Made by a program: the position numbers and the translations under genes. Of a DNA stretch of 64,000 nt, positions 18,136 through 27,857 are shown in pieces (the stretch's first letter is position 1; each line of letters opens with the position of its first letter). The stretch comes from Curtobacterium sp. MCBA15_001 (GTDB lineage: Bacteria > Actinomycetota > Actinomycetes > Actinomycetales > Microbacteriaceae), in assembly GCF_001864835.1 (NCBI RefSeq), contig NZ_MJGI01000006.1, forward strand, positions 172,471-236,470. Reading direction: 5' to 3'. Below the pieces are notes generated by a model. It had not been told where the DNA came from, searched no databases, and saw only the letters and a program-made list of their open reading frames with translations.

Positions 18136-18197
18136 TGAACCCCGTCACGGTCATCCCGACCGCTCGGGCTTGGAGACGACAGGAAGGAGGAGTTCTC

Positions 18198-18506
18198 ATG
18201 GTTCTCGTTCGTCAGGAGATCGGCGACGTTCTGCGGGACTTCCGCTTGCAGAAGGGCCGGACCCTCCGTCAGGTCGCGTCCAAGGCCAGCGTCGCGCTCG
18301 GGTACCTCAGTGAGGTCGAGCGTGGTCAGAAGGAAGCGAGCTCGGAGATCCTCGCGTCGGTCGCCGACGCGCTGGACACGCCCATCTCGACGATCATGCG
18401 CGAGGTGGGCGACCGCCTCGCCGTGGTCGAGGGACTCGTCCCCGTCCCGGACACGCTCCCGGACGAGCTCGTCGCCGAGTTCGACAACGACCTCGCGGTG
18501 CGCTGA
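18198..18506 (+). CDS. clgR: ClgR-type XRE-family transcriptional regulator
   Basis: 102 residues. The protein opens MVLVRQEIGDVLRDFRLQKG, continues RTLRQVASKASVALGYLSEV, then ERGQKEASSEILASVADAL, matching ClgR, the activator of clp protease and other proteostasis genes in actinobacteria. The helix-turn-helix is at about residues 22-60. An AAGGAGG ribosome site lies 7 bases before the ATG, a stronger one than most in this window. A long 5' leader of about 150 bases follows the cinA-type gene. Its mRNA probably ends at the hairpin at 18521-18554. Confidence 0.93.
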   Translation: MVLVRQEIGDVLRDFRLQKGRTLRQVASKASVALGYLSEVERGQKEASSEILASVADALDTPISTIMREVGDRLAVVEGLVPVPDTLPDELVAEFDNDLAVR

Positions 18507-18520
18507 GCCGTACTGCAGTC

Positions 18521-18554
18521 GAACGCCCCCGTCGGTCCGCCGGCGGGGGCGTTC
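18521..18554 (+). terminator. Strong GC hairpin after clgR
   Basis: GAACGCCCCC (18521-18530) pairs with GGGGGCGTTC (18545-18554) around a loop that can pair further. It starts 14 bases after the clgR stop. No T-run follows. Confidence 0.75.
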
Positions 18555-18584
18555 TCGTGTGCGGGGGCGTGCTGGCGTCCGGGC

Positions 18585-18590
18585 TACCCT
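18585..18590 (+). promoter_or_regulatory. -10 element (TACCCT) for the DUF3046 gene
   Basis: TACCCT ends 6 bases before the ATG at 18597, giving a probable leaderless start just after the clgR terminator. Confidence 0.45.
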
Positions 18591-18596
18591 GGTCGG

Positions 18597-18821
18597 ATGC
18601 GCGTGAGTGAGTTCTGGCGAGCCGTCGACCAGGTGTTCGGCGAGGCCTACGGTGCCGTCGTCGCACGGGACGTCGTGCTCGAGGAACTCGGAGGTCGTTC
18701 GGCGGCCGAGGCGATCGCCGCGGGCATCGACACCCGCAAGGTCTGGGACGCGCTCTGCGACTCGCAGGACGTCCCCGCGGACCGGCGGCACGGCAAGGGG
18801 CTCATCGAGCCTCGGGGGTGA
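18597..18821 (+). CDS. DUF3046 family protein
   Basis: 74 residues starting MRVSEFWRAVDQVFGEAYG. Pattern and position just before recA match the DUF3046 family of actinobacteria (Rv2738c in M. tuberculosis). It is a small cytoplasmic helical protein of unknown function. No cysteine cluster or membrane segment is seen except a single CD pair. Its own promoter and the clgR terminator isolate it from the upstream genes. Whether it is SOS-related is not shown; the LexA boxes lie downstream of it. Confidence 0.85.
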   Translation: MRVSEFWRAVDQVFGEAYGAVVARDVVLEELGGRSAAEAIAAGIDTRKVWDALCDSQDVPADRRHGKGLIEPRG

Positions 18822-18862
18822 CGCGCCGCGGTGACCGCTCGGGATGCGTGTCACGGGCACGC

Positions 18863-18878
18863 TCGAACGCGTGTTCGG
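18863..18878. promoter_or_regulatory. LexA (SOS) box 1 upstream of recA
   Basis: TCGAACGCGTGTTCGG is a close match to the actinobacterial SOS consensus TCGAAC-N4-GTTCGA, with one mismatch in the last base. Confidence 0.8.
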
Positions 18879-18886
18879 CGTGTCGC

Positions 18887-18902
18887 TCGAACGGGTGTTC
18901 GA
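18887..18902. promoter_or_regulatory. LexA (SOS) box 2 upstream of recA
   Basis: TCGAACGGGTGTTCGA matches both half-sites of the SOS consensus perfectly. It starts 24 bases after box 1, so two LexA dimers could bind with a defined phasing. The recA ATG is 210 bases downstream; the stretch between shows no gene. Confidence 0.88.
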
Positions 18903-19111
18903 CGGGTGGTACGTTCCTGCACAGCGGAGTCGATCGAGGCATTCGTCCACAGGCAGCGTGACCACCGGCAGTGATGTCGGTGGCGGGCCCTAGGTTCGAA
19001 GCCATCGGGAGACACCCGGAGCCTTGTCCGAGAACCAGCAGCCCTGCACCACCGGCGGCTGGGGGCCAGACAGCCTACAGGCGGCAGACCACGAGCACGC
19101 AGGAGCACATC

Positions 19112-20179
19112 ATGCCTTCACCCGCAGACCGCGAGAAGTCCCTCGAGACCGCCCTCGCCCAGATCGACCGGCAGTTCGGCAAGGGCGCCGTGATGCGCCT
19201 GGGCTCCGAGGACCGTGCGCCGGTCGCCGTCATCCCGACCGGTTCGGTCGCCCTCGACGTCGCGCTCGGCATCGGTGGACTGCCCCGTGGCCGCATCATC
19301 GAGATCTACGGCCCGGAGTCCTCCGGCAAGACGACGCTGACGATCCACGCGATCGCCAACGCGCAGCGCAACGGCGGCATCGCGGCCTTCATCGACGCTG
19401 AGCACGCGCTCGACCCCGAGTACGCCAAGAAGCTCGGCGTCGACATCGACGCCCTGCTCGTGTCCCAGCCCGACACCGCGGAACAGGCACTCGAGATCGC
19501 GGACATGCTGGTCCGCTCGGGATCGATCGACCTGATCGTGATCGACTCCGTCGCAGCGCTCGTGCCCCGCGCCGAGATCGAGGGCGAGATGGGTGACTCG
19601 CACGTCGGTCTGCAGGCACGTCTGATGTCGCAGGCCCTCCGCAAGCTGGCCGGTGGGCTCAACCAGACCCAGACCACGATGATCTTCATCAACCAGCTGC
19701 GCGAGAAGATCGGTGTGTTCTTCGGCTCGCCCGAGACCACCTCCGGCGGCAAGGCGCTCAAGTTCTACGCCTCGGTGCGCCTCGACATCCGTCGCATCGA
19801 GACCCTGAAGACCGGCACGGACGCGGTGGGCAACCGCACGCGTGTCAAGGTCGTCAAGAACAAGATGGCGCCGCCCTTCAAGCAGGCCGAGTTCGACATC
19901 CTCTACGGCACGGGCATCTCGCGCGAGGGCTCGCTGCTCGACTTCGGTGTCGACCACAACATCGTCAAGAAGTCCGGCGCCTGGTACACGTACGACGGCG
20001 ACCAGCTCGGGCAGGGCAAGGAGAACTCGCGCTCCTTCCTCATCCAGAACCCGGAGATCGCGGCCGAGATCGAAGGCAAGATCCTCGCCAAGCTCGGCGT
20101 CGGCGGTGCGAAGCCGGCGGCGGACGCAGCACCGGTCGAGTCCATCGAGCCCAAGCTCGCCGCGCGCAAGGGCGCGTGA
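19112..20179 (+). CDS. recA: Recombinase RecA
   Basis: 355 residues. It is the DNA strand-exchange protein and co-protease for LexA. Walker A is [19 protein letters not shown] holds Walker [43 protein letters not shown] covers loops L1/L2 (read as [20 protein letters not shown] and [10 protein letters not shown]). The ATG at 19112 has AGGAG 7 bases upstream. It is controlled by two LexA boxes. RecX follows with a 4-base overlap, the usual arrangement, so RecA is made with its own modulator. Confidence 0.98.
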   Translation: MPSPADREKSLETALAQIDRQFGKGAVMRLGSEDRAPVAVIPTGSVALDVALGIGGLPRGRIIEIYGPESSGKTTLTIHAIANAQRNGGIAAFIDAEHALDPEYAKKLGVDIDALLVSQPDTAEQALEIADMLVRSGSIDLIVIDSVAALVPRAEIEGEMGDSHVGLQARLMSQALRKLAGGLNQTQTTMIFINQLREKIGVFFGSPETTSGGKALKFYASVRLDIRRIETLKTGTDAVGNRTRVKVVKNKMAPPFKQAEFDILYGTGISREGSLLDFGVDHNIVKKSGAWYTYDGDQLGQGKENSRSFLIQNPEIAAEIEGKILAKLGVGGAKPAADAAPVESIEPKLAARKGA

Positions 20180-21090
20180 GCATCGACGACGACGCGGGCC
20201 TCGCACCGGTCACCGACCTGTTCGGTGCGCGGTCCCGTCGTGGTCGTGCGGACGTCAGCCCGCCTGCTGAGCCGGATGAGTCCGGTGGGGGCGACCGACC
20301 CGGGGACACCGACATGCCCAGCACGCCTGGGCAGTCCGGGGAGCCCGAGGACGACCTCGCCGACGACGCCGATGCACCCGTGCCTGTGCAGCTGCGCGGC
20401 CCCGCGGCCCAACCGGCCTGGGTCTCGCCCGTCGTGGGTGACGGCTCCGGCCGGAGCGCTCGCGCCGAGGAGTCGGGGTACGCGACCGAGGACGAAGCCA
20501 CAGCCCGGACGGCATCGGTGTTCTCCATCGCCGGGGGTGAGGAGATCGACCCGGCCGACGCTCCCCGTCCGATCGACGAACAGCGCGCCGACGCCGAACG
20601 GATCAGCATGCGCGCGCTCGGGCGCAAGGGCGTCAGCACGTCCGAACTCCGGTCGACGCTCACGCGGAACGACCTCGACCCCGACGTCGTCGAGCACGAG
20701 ATCGAGCGACTGACGCGAGTGGGCCTGCTCGACGACGTCGCCCTCGCGACCGACCTGGTCGACCGCTTGCACGACCGCAAGGGCCTCGGACGCCAGGGGG
20801 TCGTCGCGGAACTCCGGAAGCGCGGCATCGACCAGGCCGCGATCGACGCGGCACTCGACGCCGCTGCCGACGACGATGACGACGAGTTCCTCCGCGCGAT
20901 CGAGCTCGCACAGAAGCGCGCCGGGCAGCTCCGCGGGCTCGACCGGGCGACCGCCGAGCGTCGGCTCTCCGGGGTCCTCATGCGCAAGGGCTACAACGGC
21001 GGCATCGTGCGGATCGCCGTCGAACGAGCGCTCGACGGCGGCGGCGGACCGCGTCCCGGTGGTCCGCGCGGGACCGTCCGGTTCGAGTAG
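20176..21090 (+). CDS. recX: RecX family regulatory protein with a long N-terminal extension
   Basis: 304 residues. The RecX core is in the last about 170 residues: [57 protein letters not shown], and a final [24 protein letters not shown] repeat. Three-helix RecX repeats bind and regulate the RecA filament. The first about 130 residues are Asp/Pro/Gly-rich and probably disordered, longer than in most RecX. The GTG overlaps the recA stop by 4 bases, which supports this start. Confidence 0.88.
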   Translation: MSIDDDAGLAPVTDLFGARSRRGRADVSPPAEPDESGGGDRPGDTDMPSTPGQSGEPEDDLADDADAPVPVQLRGPAAQPAWVSPVVGDGSGRSARAEESGYATEDEATARTASVFSIAGGEEIDPADAPRPIDEQRADAERISMRALGRKGVSTSELRSTLTRNDLDPDVVEHEIERLTRVGLLDDVALATDLVDRLHDRKGLGRQGVVAELRKRGIDQAAIDAALDAAADDDDDEFLRAIELAQKRAGQLRGLDRATAERRLSGVLMRKGYNGGIVRIAVERALDGGGGPRPGGPRGTVRFE

Positions 21091-21134
21091 GCCGAGCGGT
21101 CCGAGCGGAGCACCCGACCTACACTGGGACGACC

Positions 21135-22634
21135 ATGGCGACCGTCGACGCGCAGCCCCGCACCTACGAAGTCCGCACCTACGGGTGCCAGATGAACGTG
21201 CACGACTCCGAGCGGTTGAGCGGGTCGCTGCAGGCCGCCGGGTACGTCGCCGCGGACGGCGCGCAGGCCGACGTCGTCGTGATCAACACCTGCGCGGTGC
21301 GCGAGAACGCCGACAACCGGCTCTACGGCAACCTGGGCCAGCTCGCCGGCATCAAGCGCGACCACCCGGGCATGCAGATCGCGGTCGGCGGGTGCCTGGC
21401 GCAGAAGGACAAGAACGTCATCCTCGAGAAGGCGCCGTGGGTGGACGTCGTCTTCGGCACGCACAACATGGGCTCGTTGCCGACGCTGCTCGAACGCGCG
21501 CGGCACAACGGCGAGGCCCAGCTCGAGATCCTCGAGTCGCTCGACGTGTTCCCGTCGACGCTGCCGACCAAGCGCGACTCCACCCACAGCGGCTGGGTGT
21601 CGATCTCCGTCGGGTGCAACAACACCTGCACGTTCTGCATCGTGCCGTCGCTGCGCGGCAAGGAGAAGGACCGCCGACCGGGCGACGTCCTCGCCGAGAT
21701 CCAGGCGCTCGTCGACGACGGCGCGATCGAGGTCACGCTGCTCGGACAGAACGTGAACTCGTACGGCGTGGAGTTCGGCGACCGGCAGGCGTTCGGCAAG
21801 CTGCTGCGTGCAGCCGGCCAGATCGAGGGACTCGAGCGCATCCGGTTCACCAGCCCGCACCCGGCTGCCTTCACGGACGACGTCATCGACGCGATGGCGG
21901 AGACCCCGACCGTGATGCCCCAGCTGCACATGCCGTTGCAGTCCGGTTCCGACCGGGTGCTCAAGGCGATGCGGCGGAGCTACCGCAGCGAGCGGTTCCT
22001 CGGCATCCTCGACCGGGTGCGCGCCTCCATCCCGCACGCGGCGATCTCGACGGACATCATCGTGGGCTTCCCCGGCGAGACCGAGGAGGACTTCGCGGAC
22101 ACGTTGCGCGTCGTCGAGCAGGCCCGGTTCGCCTCGGCGTTCACGTTCCAGTACTCGATCCGACCGGGGACCCCGGCGGCCACCATGGACGACCAGCTGC
22201 CGAAGGCGGTCGTGCAGGAACGGTACGAGCGACTGACAGCACTGCAGGAGCGCATCACCGCCGAGGAGAACGCGCAGCAGATCGGCCGGACGGTCGCGGT
22301 CCTGGTCGCCAGCGGTGAGGGGCGCAAGGACGGCGCGACGCATCGGCTCTCGGGCCGCGCGGAGGACTCCCGGCTCGTGCACTTCTCCGTGCCGGCGGGC
22401 TCGGACGTCCCGCGTCCGGGCGACGTCGTCACGGTCGAGGTCACCCGGTCGGCACCGCACTTCCTGATCGCCGACGCACAGGACGGCGATCAGTTGCGTG
22501 TCCGTCGCACCCGCGCGGGCGACGCCTGGGACCGCGCGCAGGCCGAGTCCTGCGGCGTCCCCACCCCCGCCGAGCGGGGCTCCGGGCCGCGCTCGGTGTC
22601 GCTCGGGCTGCCGACACTCCGTGTCGGCCGCTGA
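21135..22634 (+). CDS. miaB: tRNA-2-methylthio-N6-dimethylallyladenosine synthase MiaB
   Basis: 499 residues. This radical-SAM methylthiotransferase modifies A37 of tRNAs after MiaA. The first Fe-S cluster uses Cys18 ([14 protein letters not shown]) with CAVRENAD and GGCLAQK. The radical-SAM motif CNNTCTFC has cysteines 161, 165 and 168. A TRAM domain lies at about residues 385-450. The C-terminal [17 protein letters not shown] extension is longer than in E. coli. A TACACT hexamer (21120-21125) lies 9 bases before the ATG. It overlaps or abuts miaA, the next enzyme on the same base. Confidence 0.95.
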   Translation: MATVDAQPRTYEVRTYGCQMNVHDSERLSGSLQAAGYVAADGAQADVVVINTCAVRENADNRLYGNLGQLAGIKRDHPGMQIAVGGCLAQKDKNVILEKAPWVDVVFGTHNMGSLPTLLERARHNGEAQLEILESLDVFPSTLPTKRDSTHSGWVSISVGCNNTCTFCIVPSLRGKEKDRRPGDVLAEIQALVDDGAIEVTLLGQNVNSYGVEFGDRQAFGKLLRAAGQIEGLERIRFTSPHPAAFTDDVIDAMAETPTVMPQLHMPLQSGSDRVLKAMRRSYRSERFLGILDRVRASIPHAAISTDIIVGFPGETEEDFADTLRVVEQARFASAFTFQYSIRPGTPAATMDDQLPKAVVQERYERLTALQERITAEENAQQIGRTVAVLVASGEGRKDGATHRLSGRAEDSRLVHFSVPAGSDVPRPGDVVTVEVTRSAPHFLIADAQDGDQLRVRRTRAGDAWDRAQAESCGVPTPAERGSGPRSVSLGLPTLRVGR

Positions 22635-22641
22635 CCCGGTC

Positions 22642-23595
22642 GTGACGGACAGCACGGCGGAGCCGCACCCGGCGAGCGGTGACCTCGTCGCGATCGTGGG
22701 CGCGACCGGGACGGGCAAGTCGGACCTGGCCATCGCGGTGGCCGACCGGTACCGTGCGGCGGGTCGACCGGCCGAGATCGTCAACGCCGACGCGATGCAG
22801 TTCTACCGTGGCATGGACATCGGTACGGCGAAGGTGCCCCTCGTCGAGCGGCACGGCATCCCGCACCACCAGCTCGATGTGCTCGACGTCACGGACGACG
22901 CGAGCGTCGCTGCCTACCAGCAGCAGGCCCGCGCCACGATCGAGCGGATCACCGAGGACGGCGGCGTCGCGGTTCTGGTCGGAGGCAGCGGTCTCTACGT
23001 GTCGTCGGTGCTGTACGAGCTCGACTTCCCGGGCACCGACCCGGAGCTGCGTGCCGCCCTCGAACGAGAGCACGACGAGCACGGGCCGGGCGCCCTGCTC
23101 GCGCGCCTGCGCGACCTCGACCCGGAAGCCGCGCGAACCATCGACGCACGCAACCCCAGGCGCTTGATCCGTGCCGTGGAGATCGCGAGTCGATCCGACC
23201 GTGTGACCACGAGCCTCCCGGCCGTGCCGCGCGTGTGGCGACCAGCGACCGTCCTGCGGCTGCACCGGGAACGGGAGCAACTCGTGGCGGCCCTGCACGA
23301 CCGCGCGCAGCGCATGTTCGACCAGGGGCTCGTCGACGAGGTAGCTGAACTGCGCGACGTCGGACTCGAGCGGGGGCGGACGGCGCGTGCGGCGATCGGG
23401 TACTCGCAGGCGCTCGAGGTGCTGCACGGTGCCGCGACGGTCGACCAGGCCATCGAGGCCACCGCCGTCGCGACCCGCAAGTACGCCCGGCGGCAGGTCT
23501 CCTGGTTCCGCCGGTACTCCGAGGCCCAGGTGCTCGACGTCACGGGAGCCGACCGCGACGACCTGTCCGCCCTGGCCCGTAGGATCGTCCCGTGA
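22642..23595 (+). CDS. miaA: tRNA dimethylallyltransferase MiaA
   Basis: 317 residues. It transfers the dimethylallyl group to A37 of tRNA, giving the substrate for MiaB. The P-loop is [17 protein letters not shown], the substrate segment is [19 protein letters not shown] (DSxQ/DAMQ type), and [11 protein letters not shown] and [13 protein letters not shown] are family motifs. [11 protein letters not shown] near the end is the conserved tRNA-contact segment. I chose the GTG at 22642; a GTG at 22621, inside miaB, is also in frame. The stop overlaps dapF by 4 bases. Confidence 0.93.
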   Translation: MTDSTAEPHPASGDLVAIVGATGTGKSDLAIAVADRYRAAGRPAEIVNADAMQFYRGMDIGTAKVPLVERHGIPHHQLDVLDVTDDASVAAYQQQARATIERITEDGGVAVLVGGSGLYVSSVLYELDFPGTDPELRAALEREHDEHGPGALLARLRDLDPEAARTIDARNPRRLIRAVEIASRSDRVTTSLPAVPRVWRPATVLRLHREREQLVAALHDRAQRMFDQGLVDEVAELRDVGLERGRTARAAIGYSQALEVLHGAATVDQAIEATAVATRKYARRQVSWFRRYSEAQVLDVTGADRDDLSALARRIVP

Positions 23596-24482
23596 CCGAG
23601 CTGCACTTCACCAAGGGCCAGGGGACCGGCAACGACTTCGTCCTGTTCGCCGACCCGGACGCGGCGGTCGACCTGACGCCCGAGCGGATCCGCGCCATCG
23701 CCGACCGCCGGTTCGGCGTGGGGGCGGACGGCGTGATCCGTGCGGTGCGCGCCGACGCGATCCCCGAGGGGCGTGCGCTCGCTGCCGCCGCTCCCGAGGT
23801 CACGTGGTTCATGGACTACCACAACGCCGACGGCACGGTCGCTGAGATGTGCGGCAACGGCATCCGCGTGTTCGCGCGCTACCTGACCGAAGCGGGCCTC
23901 GTCGACCTGCAGCCCGGCGAGACCCTGTCCGTCGGCAGCCGCAAGGGCGTCGTCGACATCCAGCGCCAGGCGAACGGGTTCGCGGCCGACCTCGGGCGGT
24001 GGGGCCTCGGGATCGAGGGCGGCGGCGCATCGGACGTCCTGGTCCGCGCGAAGGACCTGGACCGGGCGAGGCCGGGCCTCGGGATCGACGTCGGCAACCC
24101 GCACGTCGTGGTGGCCCTGGCGTCCGAGGACGAGCTCACCGGACTCGACCTGACCTTCGTCCCCGTGCTCGACCCTGCCCCGGCTGCCGGTGCGAACGTC
24201 GAGTTCGTGCTGCCGGGCGACCCGCTGGTGCAGGACGGCATCGGGCAGATCACGATGCGTGTCCACGAGCGGGGGAGCGGCGAGACCCTCTCGTGCGGGA
24301 CGGGTGCCGTCGCCGCTGCCCTGGCGACGCGGCACTGGGCTGGTGCTTCGGCGCCGGACACCTGGCGCGTGCGGGTCCCCGGCGGGGTCGTGACCGTGCG
24401 GATGTTCGCGGCCGAGGACGGCGAGCACGTCTCGTTGGCCGGGCCCGCCGAGCTCGTGTTCTCCGGAGACCTGACCGTCTGA
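23592..24482 (+). CDS. dapF: Diaminopimelate epimerase DapF
   Basis: 296 residues. It converts LL- to meso-diaminopimelate for peptidoglycan and lysine. Both catalytic cysteines are present: [15 protein letters not shown] and [13 protein letters not shown]. The N-terminal [14 protein letters not shown] and [11 protein letters not shown] are typical. The GTG overlaps the miaA stop (GTGA). It is the last gene of the recX-miaB-miaA-dapF run; the following 445 bases hold two large hairpins and no gene. Confidence 0.95.
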   Translation: MTELHFTKGQGTGNDFVLFADPDAAVDLTPERIRAIADRRFGVGADGVIRAVRADAIPEGRALAAAAPEVTWFMDYHNADGTVAEMCGNGIRVFARYLTEAGLVDLQPGETLSVGSRKGVVDIQRQANGFAADLGRWGLGIEGGGASDVLVRAKDLDRARPGLGIDVGNPHVVVALASEDELTGLDLTFVPVLDPAPAAGANVEFVLPGDPLVQDGIGQITMRVHERGSGETLSCGTGAVAAALATRHWAGASAPDTWRVRVPGGVVTVRMFAAEDGEHVSLAGPAELVFSGDLTV

Positions 24483-24550
24483 CGGGCGCGGGCGCGCGGC
24501 GCGGCGCTGGCCGCGTGTTGTCGGTTCGGCGGTGCGGTTGGCGTTCGCCC

Positions 24551-24602
24551 AACCAGAAGCACCTCGAACCGCGCAATCGCGCAGTTCGGGGTGCTTCTGG
24601 TT
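24551..24602. repeat. 19-bp-stem inverted repeat (hairpin 1)
   Basis: The arm AACCAGAAGCACCTCGAAC (24551-24569) pairs with 24584-24602 with a single U-G-type mismatch. The 14-base loop contains its own GCGC-AATC-GCGC stem, and GTTCGC/GCGAAC (24543-24548 and 24605-24610) extends the structure outward. It is likely a bidirectional terminator or REP-like element. Confidence 0.8.
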
Positions 24603-24802
24603 GTGCGAACGGCGCCGAGGTCGTGTCGGCGGTGGCGTCGGCGTCGGCGTCGCGTCGGCGTCGCGTCGGCGAGGCATCGGCGTCGGACGGGAGGCTCGGG
24701 TAGGGTCGCCGACGTCGGTGACGCGAGTGGGGCCTCCCGTCTGGACTGCTGCGGGCGCGTTGCGCCGCTGCGGCCGGTGCGCGCTGGCGCACCTCGCGCA
24801 CC

Positions 24803-24862
24803 GTGCGAGGTTGCGGACACGGTGCGAGCTTGTAACCGCGCACCGTGGACGGAACCTCGCAC
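24803..24862. repeat. 24-bp imperfect inverted repeat (hairpin 2)
   Basis: The left arm 24803-24826 begins GTGCGAGGTT and ends CACGGTGCG. The right arm 24839-24862 is its complement with four central mismatches; the loop is 12 bases. It lies about 65 bases from the methyltransferase stop, so it may end that transcript on the minus strand. Confidence 0.7.
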
Positions 24863-24927
24863 CATCCGCTGCGGGCGCGCCCGCGCTGCGCCGCCCGCGT
24901 CGCCCGCCCGCGCCCGCGCCCGCGCAC

Positions 24928-25542
24928 CTACGCCGCGGTGCGGTGCACCCGCAGGACGCGGAAGCCCTTGTCCGTCGTGGCCCTCGTGACGTGGAACGAC
25001 GCCCCGAGCGCATCGTGCAGCCACCGCTGCAACGAGTCGCCGCCGAGGTCCTTCGACACGACCAGCCACGCGTCACCAGCGACCTCGAGCCGGGGGAGCC
25101 AGGTCGTCAGGATGTCGTGGAGTTCGTCCTTGCCGACACGGATCGGCGGGTTCGACCAGATCGTGCGGAAGCGCAGGTCGGCGGGCACGTCGGACGGCAG
25201 CCCCACGGTGACGTTGGCGACCCCGGCGGCCTCGGCGTTGTGCCGCGCCAGGTCGAGCACGCGCTCGTTGACGTCCACACCCCACACCGCAGCGTCCGGC
25301 GAGTGCAGCGCCATCGTGACCGCGATCGGCCCCCACCCGCAGCCGATGTCGAGCAGCGCCCCTTCGGGCGACGGCGGCGGGACCGAACCGAGCAGCACCC
25401 GGGTCCCGCGGTCGATGCCGTCCGGGCTGAAGACCCCCGCCGCGGTGGTGAACGAGAAGGTCCGCCCGGCCAGCGTCACGGAGATCTGCCGCGGACGCGC
25501 CTGGCTCTCCGGGGTGGCCGAGAAGTAGTGGTCGTTCGCCAT
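24928..25542 (-). CDS. Class I SAM-dependent methyltransferase, RsmC/YbxB-like
   Basis: 204 residues. The N-terminus HYFSATPESQARPRQISVTL and the SAM loop ALLDIGCGWGPIAVTMAL are followed by the N6/N2-type catalytic motif WSNPPIRVGKDELHD. The NPPIR-x-GK form is typical of small rRNA guanine-N2 methyltransferases (RsmC-like MTS domain), so the target is probably 16S or 23S rRNA. The ATG at 25542 is 6 bases from TACGGT on the minus strand. It is divergent from hflX. Confidence 0.88.
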   Translation of the reverse strand: MANDHYFSATPESQARPRQISVTLAGRTFSFTTAAGVFSPDGIDRGTRVLLGSVPPPSPEGALLDIGCGWGPIAVTMALHSPDAAVWGVDVNERVLDLARHNAEAAGVANVTVGLPSDVPADLRFRTIWSNPPIRVGKDELHDILTTWLPRLEVAGDAWLVVSKDLGGDSLQRWLHDALGASFHVTRATTDKGFRVLRVHRTAA

Positions 25543-25548
25543 GGAAGA

Positions 25549-25594
25549 ACCGTACCGGCTCGCCCGTGTGTCCCGGAGGAGACGGAGGTAGCCT
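25549..25594. promoter_or_regulatory. Divergent promoters for the methyltransferase gene and hflX
   Basis: Minus strand: TACGGT (complement of 25549-25554), 6 bases before the methyltransferase ATG. Plus strand: TAGCCT at 25589-25594, 9 bases before the hflX ATG. Confidence 0.5.
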
Positions 25595-25603
25595 GTGGAC
25601 AGC

Positions 25604-27127
25604 ATGACGGAACCCAACAACCAAGCTGAAGGCGACGGCGTCGTCGAGCGCGTGCTGCGCAACGCCGACTCGCGGGCCAGCTCGTCCATCTTCGCGCCGG
25701 CACAGGCGATCCAGACCCGCTCGGTCGACGAGCAGGGCTGGGCCGGCGACGGCGACCAGTACGACCGCGACGACCGCGCAGCGCTGCGCCGTGTCGCCGG
25801 TCTCTCCACCGAACTCGAAGACGTCACCGAGGTCGAGTACCGGCAACTCCGGCTCGAACAGGTCGTCCTGATCGGGGTGTACGCCCAGGGCGACGCCGCC
25901 GACGCCGAGAACTCCCTGCGCGAGCTGTCGGCCCTCGCCGAGACCGCCGGCGCGGTGGTGCTCGACGGGCTCCTGCAGCGCCGACCGCACCCGGATCCCT
26001 CCACCTACCTCGGCAAGGGCAAGGCCGAGGAACTGGCGATGGTCGTCAAGGCCACCGGCGCCGACACCGTGATCGCCGACACCGAGCTCGCACCGTCGCA
26101 GCGTCGTGCGCTCGAGGACGTCGTCAAGGTGAAGGTCATCGACCGCACCGCCGTGATCCTCGACATCTTCAGCCAGCACGCCAAGTCCCGCGAGGGCAAG
26201 GCCCAGGTCGAACTCGCCCAGCTCGAGTACCTCCTGCCGCGACTGCGCGGGTGGGGTGAGTCGATGTCCCGACAGGCCGGTGGTCAGGTCTCCGGCGGCG
26301 CCGGCATGGGCTCGCGTGGCCCCGGTGAGACGAAGATCGAGCTCGACCGTCGTCGCATCCACACGCGGATGTCCAAGCTCCGCCGACAGATCGCCGGCTT
26401 CCGCCCCGCGCGCGAGGCCAAGCGTGCCGACCGACACCGCAACGAGGTGCCGAGCGTCGCGATCGCCGGGTACACGAACGCCGGCAAGTCCTCGCTGCTG
26501 AACCGCCTGACGAGCGCGGGTGTGCTGGTGCAGAACCAGCTCTTCGCCACGCTGGACGCCACGGTCCGCCGGACCGAGAGCACGAAGGGCCGCGAGTTCA
26601 CGTTCGTCGACACCGTCGGCTTCGTCCGGAACCTGCCGCACCAGCTGGTCGAGGCGTTCCGCTCCACACTCGAAGAGGTCGGCGAGGCGGACGTCATCGT
26701 GCACGTCGTCGACGGCTCGCACCCTGACCCCGCTGCTCAGCTGGCGACGGTGCGCGACGTGATCGGCGACGTCGGTGCCCGGGACATCCCGGAGATCGTC
26801 GCGTTCAACAAGGCCGACCTGATCGACGAGGCGCAGCGCCTGGTGCTCGTCGGCATGGCGCCCGACGCCGTGTTCGTGTCGGCCCGTACCGGCGAGGGCG
26901 TCGGCGACCTCCTCGCCGCGATCGAGGCCCGCCTGCCGGAGCCGGACGTCGACCTGACCGTCGTCGTCCCCTACGACCGGGGCGACCTGGTCTCGCAGCT
27001 GCACGACACCGGCTCGGTGGAGTCGGTCGACTACGTCGAAGCCGGTACCCGCCTGCACGTCCGCGTCTTCCAGCGGCAGGTCGCTGAGCTCGACCCGTAC
27101 GTGGTCGCGCCGGTCGCGTCGGCGTAG
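25604..27127 (+). CDS. hflX: GTPase HflX
   Basis: 507 residues. It is a ribosome-binding GTPase that splits stalled or stressed ribosomes. The N-terminal HflX domain includes GVYAQGDAADAENSLREL, then RRPHPDPSTYLGKGKAEEL. The glycine-rich GAGMGSRGPGETKIELDRR linker is present. G-domain motifs: GYTNAGKSSLLNRL (G1), FVDTVGFVRNLPHQL (G3), VAFNKADL (G4). The ATG at 25604 is preferred to the in-frame GTG at 25595, which would touch the -10 box. A perfect 18-bp hairpin ends the unit. Confidence 0.95.
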   Translation: MTEPNNQAEGDGVVERVLRNADSRASSSIFAPAQAIQTRSVDEQGWAGDGDQYDRDDRAALRRVAGLSTELEDVTEVEYRQLRLEQVVLIGVYAQGDAADAENSLRELSALAETAGAVVLDGLLQRRPHPDPSTYLGKGKAEELAMVVKATGADTVIADTELAPSQRRALEDVVKVKVIDRTAVILDIFSQHAKSREGKAQVELAQLEYLLPRLRGWGESMSRQAGGQVSGGAGMGSRGPGETKIELDRRRIHTRMSKLRRQIAGFRPAREAKRADRHRNEVPSVAIAGYTNAGKSSLLNRLTSAGVLVQNQLFATLDATVRRTESTKGREFTFVDTVGFVRNLPHQLVEAFRSTLEEVGEADVIVHVVDGSHPDPAAQLATVRDVIGDVGARDIPEIVAFNKADLIDEAQRLVLVGMAPDAVFVSARTGEGVGDLLAAIEARLPEPDVDLTVVVPYDRGDLVSQLHDTGSVESVDYVEAGTRLHVRVFQRQVAELDPYVVAPVASA

Positions 27128-27144
27128 ACCGCCACCACCGCACA

Positions 27145-27184
27145 GACGGGAGGCCCGGTGCCAGCTGGCACCGGGCCTCCCGTC
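27145..27184. terminator. Bidirectional terminator between hflX and lexA
   Basis: A perfect 18-bp stem (27145-27162 with 27167-27184) and an AGCT loop. It lies 17 bases after hflX and 28 bases beyond the lexA stop, serving both convergent genes. Confidence 0.85.
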
Positions 27185-27212
27185 CGTCAGTGGATTGCGC
27201 AGGCGAGCTCGC

Positions 27213-27857
27213 TCAGAGCGAGCGGAGCACCGCCACGACCTTGCCGAGCACGGTGGCGGCGTCGCCGAGGATCGGCTCGAACGCCGTGTTGCGGGGGAGC
27301 AGCCAGGTGTGCCCGTCGCGCTGGCGGAAGACCTTGACGGTCGCTTCCTCGTCGAGCATCGCGGCGACGACGTCGCCGTTCTCGGCGGTCTGCTGTGACC
27401 GGACGACGACCCAGTCGCCGTCGCAGATCGCCGCGTCGATCATCGACTCGCCGACGACCTTGAGCATGAAGAGGTCACCCGAGCCGACGAGCTGGCGGGG
27501 GAGCGGGATGATCTCGTCGACGTGCTGCTCGGCCGTGATCGGGACACCGGCGGCGATCCGTCCGACCAGGGGCACGAGGGTCGTGGTGTCGACGTCGGGT
27601 CCGTCGGCCTCGGCGGAGGGCTCGTCGACCAGGACCTCGAGCGCACGCGGGCGGTTCGGGTCGCGGCGGATCCAACCGCCGAGTTCGAGCTGCCCGAGCT
27701 GGTGGGAGACGCTCGACAACGAGGACAGGCCGGCGGCGTCGCCGATCTCGCGCATGCTCGGCGGGTAGCCCCGGCTCGCGATGGAGGCCCGGATCGCGTC
27801 GAGGATCGCCTGCTGCTTCGCGGTGAGCGGTTTCTGGACCCGCAGTTCGTCCGCCAC
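27213..27857 (-). CDS. lexA: SOS repressor LexA
   Basis: 214 residues. The winged-helix domain is [20 protein letters not shown] followed by [20 protein letters not shown]. The self-cleavage bond is Ala103-Gly104 (RIAAGVP). The catalytic dyad is Ser138 (VVGESMID) and Lys175 (ATVKVFRQ). RecA filaments trigger cleavage and release the SOS genes. The GTG start has AGGAGG 9 bases upstream. The LexA box at 28034 in the shared leader can serve both lexA and the divergent LysM gene. Confidence 0.97.
   Translation of the reverse strand: MADELRVQKPLTAKQQAILDAIRASIASRGYPPSMREIGDAAGLSSLSSVSHQLGQLELGGWIRRDPNRPRALEVLVDEPSAEADGPDVDTTTLVPLVGRIAAGVPITAEQHVDEIIPLPRQLVGSGDLFMLKVVGESMIDAAICDGDWVVVRSQQTAENGDVVAAMLDEEATVKVFRQRDGHTWLLPRNTAFEPILGDAATVLGKVVAVLRSL

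Larger units (their letters stand above)
24483..24927. other. Gene-free convergent intergenic region with low-complexity GC repeats
   Basis: It lies between convergent dapF and the methyltransferase gene. It holds two long inverted repeats (listed next), a GTCGGC-rich stretch at about 24622-24690 made of short direct repeats, and a CGCCCGC-rich stretch at about 24885-24920. The open frames here lack start signals and mirror the repeats, so I call no gene. Confidence 0.7.

Noticed and set aside
24483..24927. Small protein-coding genes in the GC-repeat intergenic region
   Set aside because: The frames are repeat-driven, without ribosome sites or conserved features, and overlap the hairpins.
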